Origin: an uncultured Collinsella sp.
Lineage (GTDB): Bacteria; Actinomycetota; Coriobacteriia; Coriobacteriales; Coriobacteriaceae
Direction: 5' to 3'
Assembly: GCA_937923795.1 (NCBI GenBank)
Contig: CALDWI010000042.1
Location: 1-6,851 of the forward strand
Length of the DNA: 6,851 nt
Program-made: the position numbers and the translations under genes
In this document: positions 1 to 6,722 of the stretch, piece after piece
Numbering within the stretch: position 1 is the stretch's first letter
Layout: every line of letters begins with the position of its first letter
Notes under the pieces: model-generated
What the model was told of the DNA's origin: nothing
Database searches by the model: none
The model's input: only the letters and a program-made list of their open reading frames with translations

Positions 1-105
1 ACTGCGGGAGCGAGCCATCAGCTCAATGTGTTCGGCTGAGATCGGAAATCAACCGTAGGTACATCTCCATACCCCTCTACAAAAACCTGTACCTTTTTGT
101 GCAAC
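1..105. other. Left-edge sequence, no gene recognised
   Basis: I recognise no gene here. On the plus strand the three frames stop at 37-39, 56-58 and 137-139, so this could hold the last residues of a plus-strand gene starting left of the window and converging on thrS. The fragments are too short to identify. The bidirectional terminator that follows fits a convergent arrangement. Arms of 7 bp (ACAAAAA at 79-85, TTTTTGT at 94-100) form a weak AT-rich inverted repeat around an 8-nt loop. Confidence 0.3.
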
Positions 106-108
106 AAA

Positions 109-133
109 AAAAGCCGCTCAACCAGCGGCTTTT
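109..133. terminator. Bidirectional intrinsic terminator
   Basis: A 10-bp perfect stem (109-118 with 124-133, core AGCCGCT/AGCGGCT) encloses a 5-nt loop. On the plus strand it runs into TTTTCTAATTT. On the minus strand the seven A residues at 106-112 become a T tract. It can therefore stop transcription from either side. It probably ends a convergent plus-strand gene lying left of the window and backs up the thrS terminator. Confidence 0.8.
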
Positions 134-147
134 CTAATTTCGGCATG

Positions 148-182
148 AAAAAGGCGACCGCCCTATGTGGACGGTCGCCTTT
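148..182 (-). terminator. thrS intrinsic terminator
   Basis: An 11-bp perfect stem (150-160 with 172-182, core GGCGACCG/CGGTCGCC) encloses an 11-nt loop, 22 nt after the thrS stop codon. Read on the minus strand, the GC-rich stem is followed by five T residues, the standard form of a Rho-independent terminator. The plus-strand tail is weaker (TTTGTTAATT). Confidence 0.85.
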
Positions 183-204
183 GTTAATTGTTGTGAAGTT
201 TGCC

Positions 205-1968
<1,764 letters not shown>

Positions 1969-1994
1969 GGGTATGTTTTCTCCTCTCGGATGCC

Positions 1995-2039
1995 TGATGC
2001 AAGTGCGTGCGATGCGCTCGGCGTTTTTGACTTGCATCA
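1995..2039. repeat. 10-bp inverted repeat in the thrS promoter/leader
   Basis: TGATGCAAGT (1995-2004) and its perfect reverse complement ACTTGCATCA (2030-2039) are separated by 25 nt. On the minus strand the upstream arm touches the last base of the thrS -10 box and spans the predicted start point. The downstream arm ends 27 nt before the start codon. If transcription starts near 2032, most of the first arm is not in the RNA. The repeat would then act as a DNA site, for example a regulator operator, rather than a leader hairpin. This reading is an inference. Confidence 0.55.
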
Positions 2040-2066
2040 TTATAGGCAGGTTGCCTTGGTATACAA
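2039..2066 (-). promoter_or_regulatory. Putative thrS promoter
   Basis: On the minus strand a consensus -10 box TATAAT lies at 2044-2039. It is preceded, 16 bp upstream, by TTGTAT at 2066-2061, a poor -35 match (3 of 6). The expected start near 2032 gives a 5' leader of about 64 nt. I found no T-box signature in that leader. The -35 directly abuts the GC-rich hairpin at 2068-2098. Confidence 0.6.
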
Positions 2067-2067
2067 G

Positions 2068-2098
2068 CGCCCGCCGCACCTTAATGGCACGGCGGGCG
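2068..2098. terminator. GC-rich hairpin between the zinc-ribbon gene and thrS
   Basis: A 9-bp perfect stem (CGCCCGCCG at 2068-2076, CGGCGGGCG at 2090-2098) encloses a 13-nt loop, 96 nt past the stop of the zinc-ribbon gene. On the minus strand the tail is CTTGTATACC, a poor U tract, so termination of the upstream gene is plausible but weak. On the plus strand the tail ATTTTC is better, although no plus-strand gene runs into it. It may block antisense transcription or work in both directions. Confidence 0.5.
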
Positions 2099-2143
2099 AT
2101 TTTCTACGCATGCTTCATCGTGTGGGGCGGGGTGTGGGGCGCG

Positions 2144-2173
2144 CGTGGCTTGCGGCGTGCCCGTGGCTTGCGG
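2144..2173. repeat. Short tandem direct repeat
   Basis: CGTGGCTTGCGG occurs at 2144-2155 and again at 2162-2173, an 18-bp repeat period in G-rich sequence just downstream of the zinc-ribbon gene's stop codon. It is non-coding in the frames considered. It may be a slippage product with no function. Confidence 0.5.
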
Positions 2174-2193
2174 CCAGCCCGGCGATGGATGCG

Positions 2194-2625
2194 TTACTGG
2201 ATACGAGTTCGGCAGTAGGGGCAGACCTTCCAGTGCGCATCGAGCGGGCGATGGCAGCTGGGGCAGACGTTGCGAACCTGGGTATCGCACACCGGGCAGA
2301 CGACGAAGTCCTTCTCGATGGGCGCGCCGCACTGCGGGCAGGTGCCGTACTGGGCAAGCTGGCGCTCGCGCAGGGCCATGTCCAGCTCCTGCTCCTCGCG
2401 GTCAGACGCGTAGGAGTGCGGGCGCAGGACCAGGTAGGCAATGAGGCCCACAAACGGGATGAGGGCGATGATGCCCCATGCCACGTAGGCGCTGGCGCCG
2501 CGGCGGCGAGCGTCGATGAACACATAGACGACCGACAGCACATACAGGGCGATGATAAAGCCAACAAAGGCATAGACGACGCCCATAAGCTGCGGCGACA
2601 TGAGCTCGGAGATGTACTTGGACAT
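2194..2625 (-). CDS. Two-TM membrane protein with C-terminal double zinc ribbon
   Basis: The protein is 143 aa with a clear two-part build. Residues 14-37 and 47-67 are hydrophobic transmembrane helices joined by a short basic turn (DARRRGAS). This resembles the two-helix N-terminal module of phospholipase D/cardiolipin synthase-like proteins (PLDc_N type), but no phospholipase domain follows. A charged linker (about 70-94) leads to two zinc ribbons, each CxxC-x10-CxxC: C96/C99/C110/C113 and C121/C124/C135/C138, a double-zinc-ribbon (DZR) pattern. The positive-inside rule suggests the turn is cytoplasmic, which would put both the N-terminus and the ribbons outside; the Arg-rich linker argues against that, so topology is unsettled. 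I chose the ATG at 2625 because AAGG lies 8 nt upstream; the 15-residue extension to 2670 lacks such support. The function is unknown. It precedes thrS on the same strand but is separated from it by a hairpin and the thrS promoter. Confidence 0.88.
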   Translation of the reverse strand: MSKYISELMSPQLMGVVYAFVGFIIALYVLSVVYVFIDARRRGASAYVAWGIIALIPFVGLIAYLVLRPHSYASDREEQELDMALRERQLAQYGTCPQCGAPIEKDFVVCPVCDTQVRNVCPSCHRPLDAHWKVCPYCRTRIQ

Positions 2626-2723
2626 TACGGGTACCTTTCGGAATATTAACAGTTCGGTCAAGTTTACCACGGGGTTTGTTTATATGGGACTACGGCTAGG
2701 TACGGGGCTGGCGCGGACACAAA

Positions 2724-3023
2724 CATCTCAATCTGTAACAGGTGGGAGCGGAATCCGGGTCTAGATGTTGCAGATCGAGACAAACGGAGGGCCCGCATGG
2801 CAAATGTCTCAATCTGTAACATCTGGGACCAAATTTCCCCTCTTACTGTTACAGATCGAGACATTCAAAATCCGACGGAAGGTTCGTCTTGATCTGTAAC
2901 ATCTAGATCCCAAATCATCAGCTAACCGTTACAGATTGAGACAAAGGAAGACGTCCAGGCCGAATGTCTCAATCTGTAACAGCCACTCGCCAAAAACAGT
3001 CCCAGATGTTACAGATTGAGACA
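2724..3023. repeat. Array of eight alternating inverted 17-bp repeats
   Basis: Eight copies of TGTCTCAATCTGTAACA alternate strictly between strands. Plus-oriented units are at 2724-2740, 2805-2821, 2885-2901 and 2965-2981. Minus-oriented units are at 2766-2782, 2847-2863, 2927-2943 and 3007-3023. Copies 3, 7 and 8 match the consensus exactly; the others differ at 1-3 positions. The spacer after each plus unit is exactly 25 nt in all four cases. The spacers after minus units are 22, 21 and 21 nt. Flanks keep some similarity: AGA/TCT often follows the AACA end and AA often follows the GAGACA end. Spacer interiors are otherwise dissimilar. The array lies in the 566-nt gap between two divergent genes. 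It is not CRISPR, because the units alternate in orientation and both units and spacers are too short. Each adjacent pair could form a hairpin or cruciform. No function can be assigned from sequence. Confidence 0.95.
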
Positions 3024-3159
3024 AATCTCCGACACCGAAGGTGGCATACGAGGTTGCCGACGTTGCCGGGTCTCCCCTCGTCTGCCGTTGGCGGGTGTTG
3101 CGGGGCTGTTCGCCGCATTGCCGCCGCGCCGAGGGCACGCAGACCGTAGGATGGTCTTA
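3024..3159. other. GC-rich leader before the oxidoreductase operon
   Basis: This stretch separates the repeat array from the operon. It is mostly G+C and shows no convincing pair of -35 and -10 boxes. TAGGAT at 3147-3152 could be a -10 element, but it has no -35 partner. AGACC (3141-3145) and GGTCT (3153-3157) form a 5-bp inverted repeat around that sequence. I see no gene here. Confidence 0.4.
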
Positions 3160-3174
3160 TTGACAGCCTGTCAA
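3160..3174. promoter_or_regulatory. 15-bp palindrome, candidate operator
   Basis: TTGACAG (3160-3166) and CTGTCAA (3168-3174) are a perfect 7-bp inverted repeat about one central base. It ends 7 nt before the GGGAGG ribosome binding site (3182-3187) of the first operon gene. Its first six bases match the -35 consensus TTGACA, but a -10 at the right distance would fall in the ribosome binding site, so a promoter role is unlikely. The position suits a repressor site overlapping the transcription start. The regulator is unknown. Confidence 0.5.
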
Positions 3175-3191
3175 CTCTTCTGGGAGGCACC

Positions 3192-4646
3192 GTGGCAGAA
3201 ACGTTTGATATCGCGATTGTCGGCGCGGGCATCACCGGATGCGCCATCGCGCGGCAGCTCGCGCGATTTGACCTTTCCATTTGCGTGGTCGAGACGGCTA
3301 ACGATATTGCGCTGGGCGCGTCAAAGGCCAACGGCGGCCTGGTGCACGCCGGCTACGATCCGACACCGGGCACGGTTAAGGCGCAGGTCAACGCCCGTGG
3401 TTGCGAGCTGTATGGCGCCTGGGCCCAGGAGCTAGGCTTTTTGTTCCGTCGCACCGGATCGATGGTGCTGGGGTTTAACGACGAAGACCGCGCGCACCTG
3501 GAGAAGTTGCGCCAGAATGGCCTGGCGAACGGCGTTCCCGAGCTGTCAATCGTCGGCCCCGACCGCATCCATGAACTTGAGCCGCGCGCCAGTGCCGATG
3601 CGACGTGCGCGTTGTGGTGCCCCTCGACCGGGTTTGTCGACCCGTTTGAGGTTGCCATCGCCGCGCTGGAGAACGCCGTGGCCAACGGGGTGACGTTTAT
3701 GCGCTCCGCATCGGTGGAAGCGATTGAAGTCGCGGGCTCGGGCGACGACACGCGCTTTACGCTGGCGACCTCCGCTGGCAACGTGCGCTGCCGCTACCTG
3801 ATCAACGCTGCGGGCAACGGCGCCGCCGACATCTCGCATATGGCGGGCGCCGAGGAGTTCCAGATGGTCTGGCGCCAGGGAAACATCGTGGTGCTGGACA
3901 AGGAGCCGCGCACGCTCATGCCGCTCTACCCCGTGCCGACGCCGATATCGAAGGGCGTTATCGTCACGGGTACCGTACACGGCAACACCGTGATCACCGC
4001 CACGGCCGCCGTGCGCGAGCCGGGCGACACGCAGACCTATGCGACCGATGTGAACGCGCTGCTGACCGGCGCGCGCAAGCTGGTGCCCGATCTGGATACG
4101 CACCGCGTGGTGCGCGCATTTGCCGGCGGGCGTCCGGTCATTCAGGGAACGAACGACTTCTTTATTGGACAGTCGGCCGTGGTGCCGGGGCTTTTCCAGG
4201 CGGCGGGCATTCAGTCGCCGGGTGTGGCAAGCGCGCCTGCCATTGCCGAGCACATGGAGCTTGTGATGCGTGAGGCGGGCGTAGAGCTGCACGAGCGGGC
4301 GGACTGGAACCCAATTCGCCGCGCGCCGGACGACTTTGACCGCGCACCGCTGGAGCGCAAAGAGGAGCTGATCGAGTCCGATCCCGCGTGGGGACAGATT
4401 GTCTGCCGATGCGAGACGGTGCCTGAGGCCGAGATCGTGGCCGCGATCCGACGCCGCCCGGGCGCGGTTTCGGTCGAGGGCGTCAAGCGCCGCTGCCGTG
4501 CCGGCATGGGTCGGTGCCAAAGCGGCTTTTGCCAGAGCCGTGTGGTGGCGATTCTTGCCCGAGAGCTGGGGTGTGACCCCAGCGAGGTGCTGTTGGAGGA
4601 TGCCGGATCTTGGTTGGTCGAGGGACCGCTAAAGGGGGTGCGTTAG
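3192..4646 (+). CDS. GlpA-like FAD-dependent oxidoreductase with BFD-type [2Fe-2S] domain
   Basis: This 484-aa flavoprotein probably oxidises sn-glycerol-3-phosphate, or a similar 2-hydroxyacid, and passes electrons to its operon partners. The N-terminus holds the FAD-binding Rossmann motif GAGITG (residues 11-16), with E34 ending the second strand. Next comes SKANGGLVHAGYDPTPG (about 47-64), typical of the DAO/L-2-hydroxyglutarate oxidase-like family (COG0579). The C-terminus (about 403-455) is a BFD-like iron-sulfur domain. It has C405-x-C407, then C442-x4-C447 within RRCRAGMGRCQSGFC, matching the ligand pattern at the end of E. coli GlpA; C435 is an extra cysteine. E. coli GlpA is longer (542 aa). 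There is no signal peptide or membrane helix. The start is GTG at 3192, with GGGAGG only 4 nt upstream, and the protein then begins at once with the FAD-binding strand. The next gene follows after 1 nt. The substrate is inferred from the trio context, and 2-hydroxyglutarate remains an alternative. Confidence 0.92.
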   Translation: MAETFDIAIVGAGITGCAIARQLARFDLSICVVETANDIALGASKANGGLVHAGYDPTPGTVKAQVNARGCELYGAWAQELGFLFRRTGSMVLGFNDEDRAHLEKLRQNGLANGVPELSIVGPDRIHELEPRASADATCALWCPSTGFVDPFEVAIAALENAVANGVTFMRSASVEAIEVAGSGDDTRFTLATSAGNVRCRYLINAAGNGAADISHMAGAEEFQMVWRQGNIVVLDKEPRTLMPLYPVPTPISKGVIVTGTVHGNTVITATAAVREPGDTQTYATDVNALLTGARKLVPDLDTHRVVRAFAGGRPVIQGTNDFFIGQSAVVPGLFQAAGIQSPGVASAPAIAEHMELVMREAGVELHERADWNPIRRAPDDFDRAPLERKEELIESDPAWGQIVCRCETVPEAEIVAAIRRRPGAVSVEGVKRRCRAGMGRCQSGFCQSRVVAILARELGCDPSEVLLEDAGSWLVEGPLKGVR

Positions 4647-4647
4647 G

Positions 4648-5994
4648 ATGGCGGAATTCAAATCGAGCGCTATTGATTGCGGCGTCGTAGAAGCCGTACA
4701 AACGCACGCCTTCGACGTAGTCGTTATCGGCGGCGGACCTGCCGGCATGGCGGCCGCGCTGGCCGCGCATAAGGCCGGAGCGCGCGTGGCCATCGTGGAG
4801 CGTGAGCAGCACCTGGGCGGAATCCTCCGCCAGTGCATCCACCCTGGCTTTGGCCTGTCGCACTTTAAACAGGAACTCACCGGTCCCGAGTACGCGCAGC
4901 GCTTTATCGACCAGGTGCACGCAACCGACATTGCGCTGTTCCTGGGCAGCATGGTGATTGGGATCGATTCGAGCGAGGGCGCGGAAGCCGCCGCGGTCCA
5001 TACCGTCACGCTCATGAGCCCCGCCGGCATGCTGCAGCTCACCGGACGCGCGGTCGTCCTTGCCATGGGCTGCCGTGAGCGCACCCGCAGCGAGATCAAG
5101 ATTCCCGGCAGCCGACCCGCCGGCGTGTTTACGGCGGGTCTGGCGCAACGATACATCAATATCGAGAACCTCAAACCCGGCTCGCGCGCCGTCATTTTGG
5201 GTTCGGGCGATATCGGGCTCATCATGGCACGTCGCTGCACGCTCGAGGGAATTTCGATCGAGGGCGTGTACGAGCTCATGCCGTACGCCAACGGTCTGCG
5301 CCGCAATGTGAAGAACTGCCTGGACGACTTTGGCATTCCGCTGCACCTGTCCACCACCGTCACACGCGTGATCGGGCACGACCGCGTGGAGGCCGTCGAG
5401 GTAAGCCGGGTCGACGAGCACCTGGCTCCCATTCCGGGGACCGAGCGCATTGTTCCGTGCGACACGCTACTGCTTTCGGTGGGATTGATTCCCGAGAACG
5501 AGCTTTCGGTTGCCGCAGGCGTTGAGCTTGACCCGAGCACGCGCGGCGCCGTGGTGGACCAAAGCCTGCAGACGGGCGTGCCGGGCATCTTTGCCTGTGG
5601 AAACGTGCTGCACGTGCACGACCTGGCCGACAACGTGACGACCGAGTCCGAGAGGGCTGGCGCAGCTGCAGCGGCATACGCGCTGGGGACCGGCGCGGGC
5701 ACCGTTCCGGACTGGGAGCTCACTGTCTCCCCTGCCGGCATCGCGGGCTACGCGCTGCCGGGACGCATTACGACTGTGACACTCACCAGACTCAACTTCC
5801 GTGTGCGCCGACCGGTCGATGCCGCCCGCGTGAGGATCTTGGCCGACGGCGAGGAACTGTTCACCGGCAAGGTCCGCCCGTTTAAACCGAGCATAATGGA
5901 AAGCTTCCCACTGCCGGCAAAGGTGATTCAACGCGCACTCGACCTGGGTGCAAGCGAGATTGTCCTATCTGTCGATCCCGTTGAGGAGGCATAG
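4648..5994 (+). CDS. GlpB-like FAD/NAD(P)-type oxidoreductase
   Basis: This 448-aa protein has the two-dinucleotide-domain fold of the pyridine nucleotide-disulfide oxidoreductases (COG0446 type). After a 20-residue N-terminal tail, GGGPAG (28-33) binds FAD and E51 ends the second strand. The family signature GGILRQCIHPGFG follows (about 58-70), with one cysteine and no CxxxxC redox disulfide, so it is not a thioredoxin-reductase-type enzyme. MGCRER marks the end of the first FAD segment. GSGDIG (185-190) is the second Rossmann motif, expected to bind NAD(P). ACGNVLHVHDL (316-326) is the second FAD contact, followed by TTESERAGAAAA. The C-terminal 90 residues are an extra domain. Its place in the operon is that of E. 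coli GlpB, though it is not a close homologue by eye. It may link the GlpA-like subunit to NAD(P) or another carrier. AAGGGGG upstream serves the ATG at 4648, and the previous stop is 1 nt away, so translational coupling is likely. Confidence 0.92.
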   Translation: MAEFKSSAIDCGVVEAVQTHAFDVVVIGGGPAGMAAALAAHKAGARVAIVEREQHLGGILRQCIHPGFGLSHFKQELTGPEYAQRFIDQVHATDIALFLGSMVIGIDSSEGAEAAAVHTVTLMSPAGMLQLTGRAVVLAMGCRERTRSEIKIPGSRPAGVFTAGLAQRYINIENLKPGSRAVILGSGDIGLIMARRCTLEGISIEGVYELMPYANGLRRNVKNCLDDFGIPLHLSTTVTRVIGHDRVEAVEVSRVDEHLAPIPGTERIVPCDTLLLSVGLIPENELSVAAGVELDPSTRGAVVDQSLQTGVPGIFACGNVLHVHDLADNVTTESERAGAAAAAYALGTGAGTVPDWELTVSPAGIAGYALPGRITTVTLTRLNFRVRRPVDAARVRILADGEELFTGKVRPFKPSIMESFPLPAKVIQRALDLGASEIVLSVDPVEEA

Positions 5995-5997
5995 CTC

Positions 5998-6408
5998 ATG
6001 AGCACGAATGCGACCGAAACGCTGCGGTTCAACTGCACCACCTGCCCATCCGAGTGCCTCCTGACCGTAGAGGTAGAGCGCGATGCCAACGGTACCGTAG
6101 CAGCTGTTCGCTCCGTGACCGGCAACAGATGCCCGCGAGGTGATAAGTTCGCACATCAGGAGCTGACCTGCCCCATGCGCGTGCTCACCACCACCGTGGC
6201 CGTCTCCGGCGGCGACGAAGCCCTGCTCCCCGTGCGCACATCCGAAGCCATCCCGCTGGCCCTCCACGCCCAAGCCATGGACCTCATCCGAGGCCTAATC
6301 GTCAACGCCCCCATCCGCATGGGCGACGTCGTCCTCCCCGACCTCCTCAACACCAACATCAACCTAATCGCCAGCATGGACATCGACCGAGCCCAAGTAG
6401 CTAATTAG
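5998..6408 (+). CDS. DUF1667 cysteine-rich protein, third subunit of the oxidoreductase operon
   Basis: This 136-aa protein matches my knowledge of DUF1667 (COG3862, described by its conserved CxxC pairs). Cysteines are C13, C16 and C20 in CTTCPSEC, C45 in GNRCPRGDKFA, and C58 in LTCPMRVLTTTV. These could hold an iron-sulfur cluster or zinc. After a variable stretch, the C-terminal half (SEAIPLAL...GLIVNAPIRMGDVVLPDLLN) has the usual family end. It has no membrane helix and no similarity to GlpC, yet it occupies GlpC's place as third gene of a glpA/glpB-like set. It may therefore be an electron-transfer or assembly subunit; this role is inferred. GAGGAGG (5983-5989) sits 8 nt before the ATG, the strongest ribosome binding site in the operon. 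The previous stop is 3 nt away. Codon choice drifts toward C-rich and ATC/CTC codons in its second half. The stop codon lies inside the terminator. Confidence 0.9.
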   Translation: MSTNATETLRFNCTTCPSECLLTVEVERDANGTVAAVRSVTGNRCPRGDKFAHQELTCPMRVLTTTVAVSGGDEALLPVRTSEAIPLALHAQAMDLIRGLIVNAPIRMGDVVLPDLLNTNINLIASMDIDRAQVAN

Positions 6409-6423
6409 GGACGGGGCTCTTTT
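6389..6423 (+). terminator. Operon terminator overlapping the DUF1667 stop codon
   Basis: GAGCCC (6389-6394) pairs with GGGCTC (6414-6419), followed by TTTT at 6420-6423. The 19-nt loop contains the TAG stop codon at 6406-6408. The same place can also fold as GTAGCTAA (6397-6404) with TTAGCTAC (6422-6429), an 8-bp stem that would sequester the T tract. The two folds are mutually exclusive. The stem is short, so strength is uncertain. Confidence 0.55.
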
Positions 6424-6429
6424 AGCTAC
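6408..6429. repeat. Direct repeat copy 1 (terminator-like 22-mer)
   Basis: This 22-nt sequence, GGGACGGG then G then CTCTTTTAGCTAC, recurs at 6734-6755 with a single substitution (G/C at the ninth base). Copy 1 includes the right arm and T tract of the operon terminator. Confidence 0.85.
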
Positions 6430-6453
6430 CCTGCCATCCACCCTGCCCTCCTC

Positions 6454-6520
6454 AGTTGCGGTGAAATAGTTCCTGATTTCCGCCAAAACCCCGGCATCCA
6501 GGAACTATTCCACCGCAACT
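6454..6520. repeat. 22-bp near-perfect inverted repeat
   Basis: Arms at 6454-6475 (AGTTGCGGTG...AGTTCCTG) and 6499-6520 are reverse complements at 21 of 22 positions; A6464 opposite C6510 is the only mismatch. The loop is 23 nt and rich in C and A. No T tract follows, so it is not an intrinsic terminator. The compact form suggests an intergenic palindromic repeat unit, but only one copy is present here. Confidence 0.9.
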
Positions 6521-6562
6521 ATCCTTGGAATCGGTATTTAGCCTGTGCCTGCTTTAGTGCCA

Positions 6563-6722
6563 TTTCAAAACTATGCCGGATTACGGGGCTGATTCGGAGA
6601 CCCCCATCCATACCGGCAATTATCTGTTTTTGATAAGCCGTCTACCTGCGGTTTTAATTACGCGATTTTTCACATGGTCAAGTACTACAGGTCCAACCCC
6701 GTAATCCGCCATAGTTTTGAAA
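6563..6722. repeat. 160-bp MITE-like element with 26-bp terminal inverted repeats
   Basis: The termini at 6563-6588 (TTTCAAAACTATG...) and 6697-6722 are reverse complements at 25 of 26 positions; the exception is the 14th base. The 108-nt interior is more AT-rich than its surroundings and has no long reading frame. It carries its own hairpin: CGGC plus TTATC pairing with GATAA plus GCCG at 6614-6640, with a 2-nt bulge and a T-rich loop. CCA flanks both ends directly (6560-6562 and 6723-6725 read CCA after an adjustment of one base on the left), a possible but very weak 3-bp target duplication. There is no transposase, so if mobile it would be non-autonomous. A structured RNA is the other possibility. 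Confidence 0.75.

Noticed and set aside
1969..2079. Longer thrS start giving a 624-residue protein
   Set aside because: The extra residues do not resemble a TGS domain, the frame would begin upstream of the -10 box, and the ATG at 1968 has its own AGGAG.
1969..2193. T-box riboswitch upstream of thrS
   Set aside because: The predicted leader is only about 64 nt. I found no T-box consensus bulge on the minus strand and no terminator/antiterminator pair with a good U tract. A TGGCAC-like string near 2085 is on the wrong strand.
2633..2661. Promoter TTGACC/TAATAT for the zinc-ribbon gene
   Set aside because: The two boxes are only about 7 bp apart. TATAAA at 2684-2679 (minus strand) is a possible -10 but has no -35 partner, so I did not list a promoter.
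2724..3023. CRISPR array
   Set aside because: Units are only 17 bp, alternate in orientation and are separated by 21-25 nt; no cas genes are nearby. A CRISPR needs longer, same-direction repeats with longer spacers.
3160..3165. TTGACA as the -35 box of the operon promoter
   Set aside because: A -10 at 16-18 bp would coincide with the GGGAGG ribosome binding site, leaving no room for a leader; the sequence is better explained as half of a palindrome.
3546..5421. Two long minus-strand open frames opposite the flavoprotein genes
   Set aside because: They are shadows of the operon genes: Arg/His/Ala-rich, overlapping each other and with no motifs.
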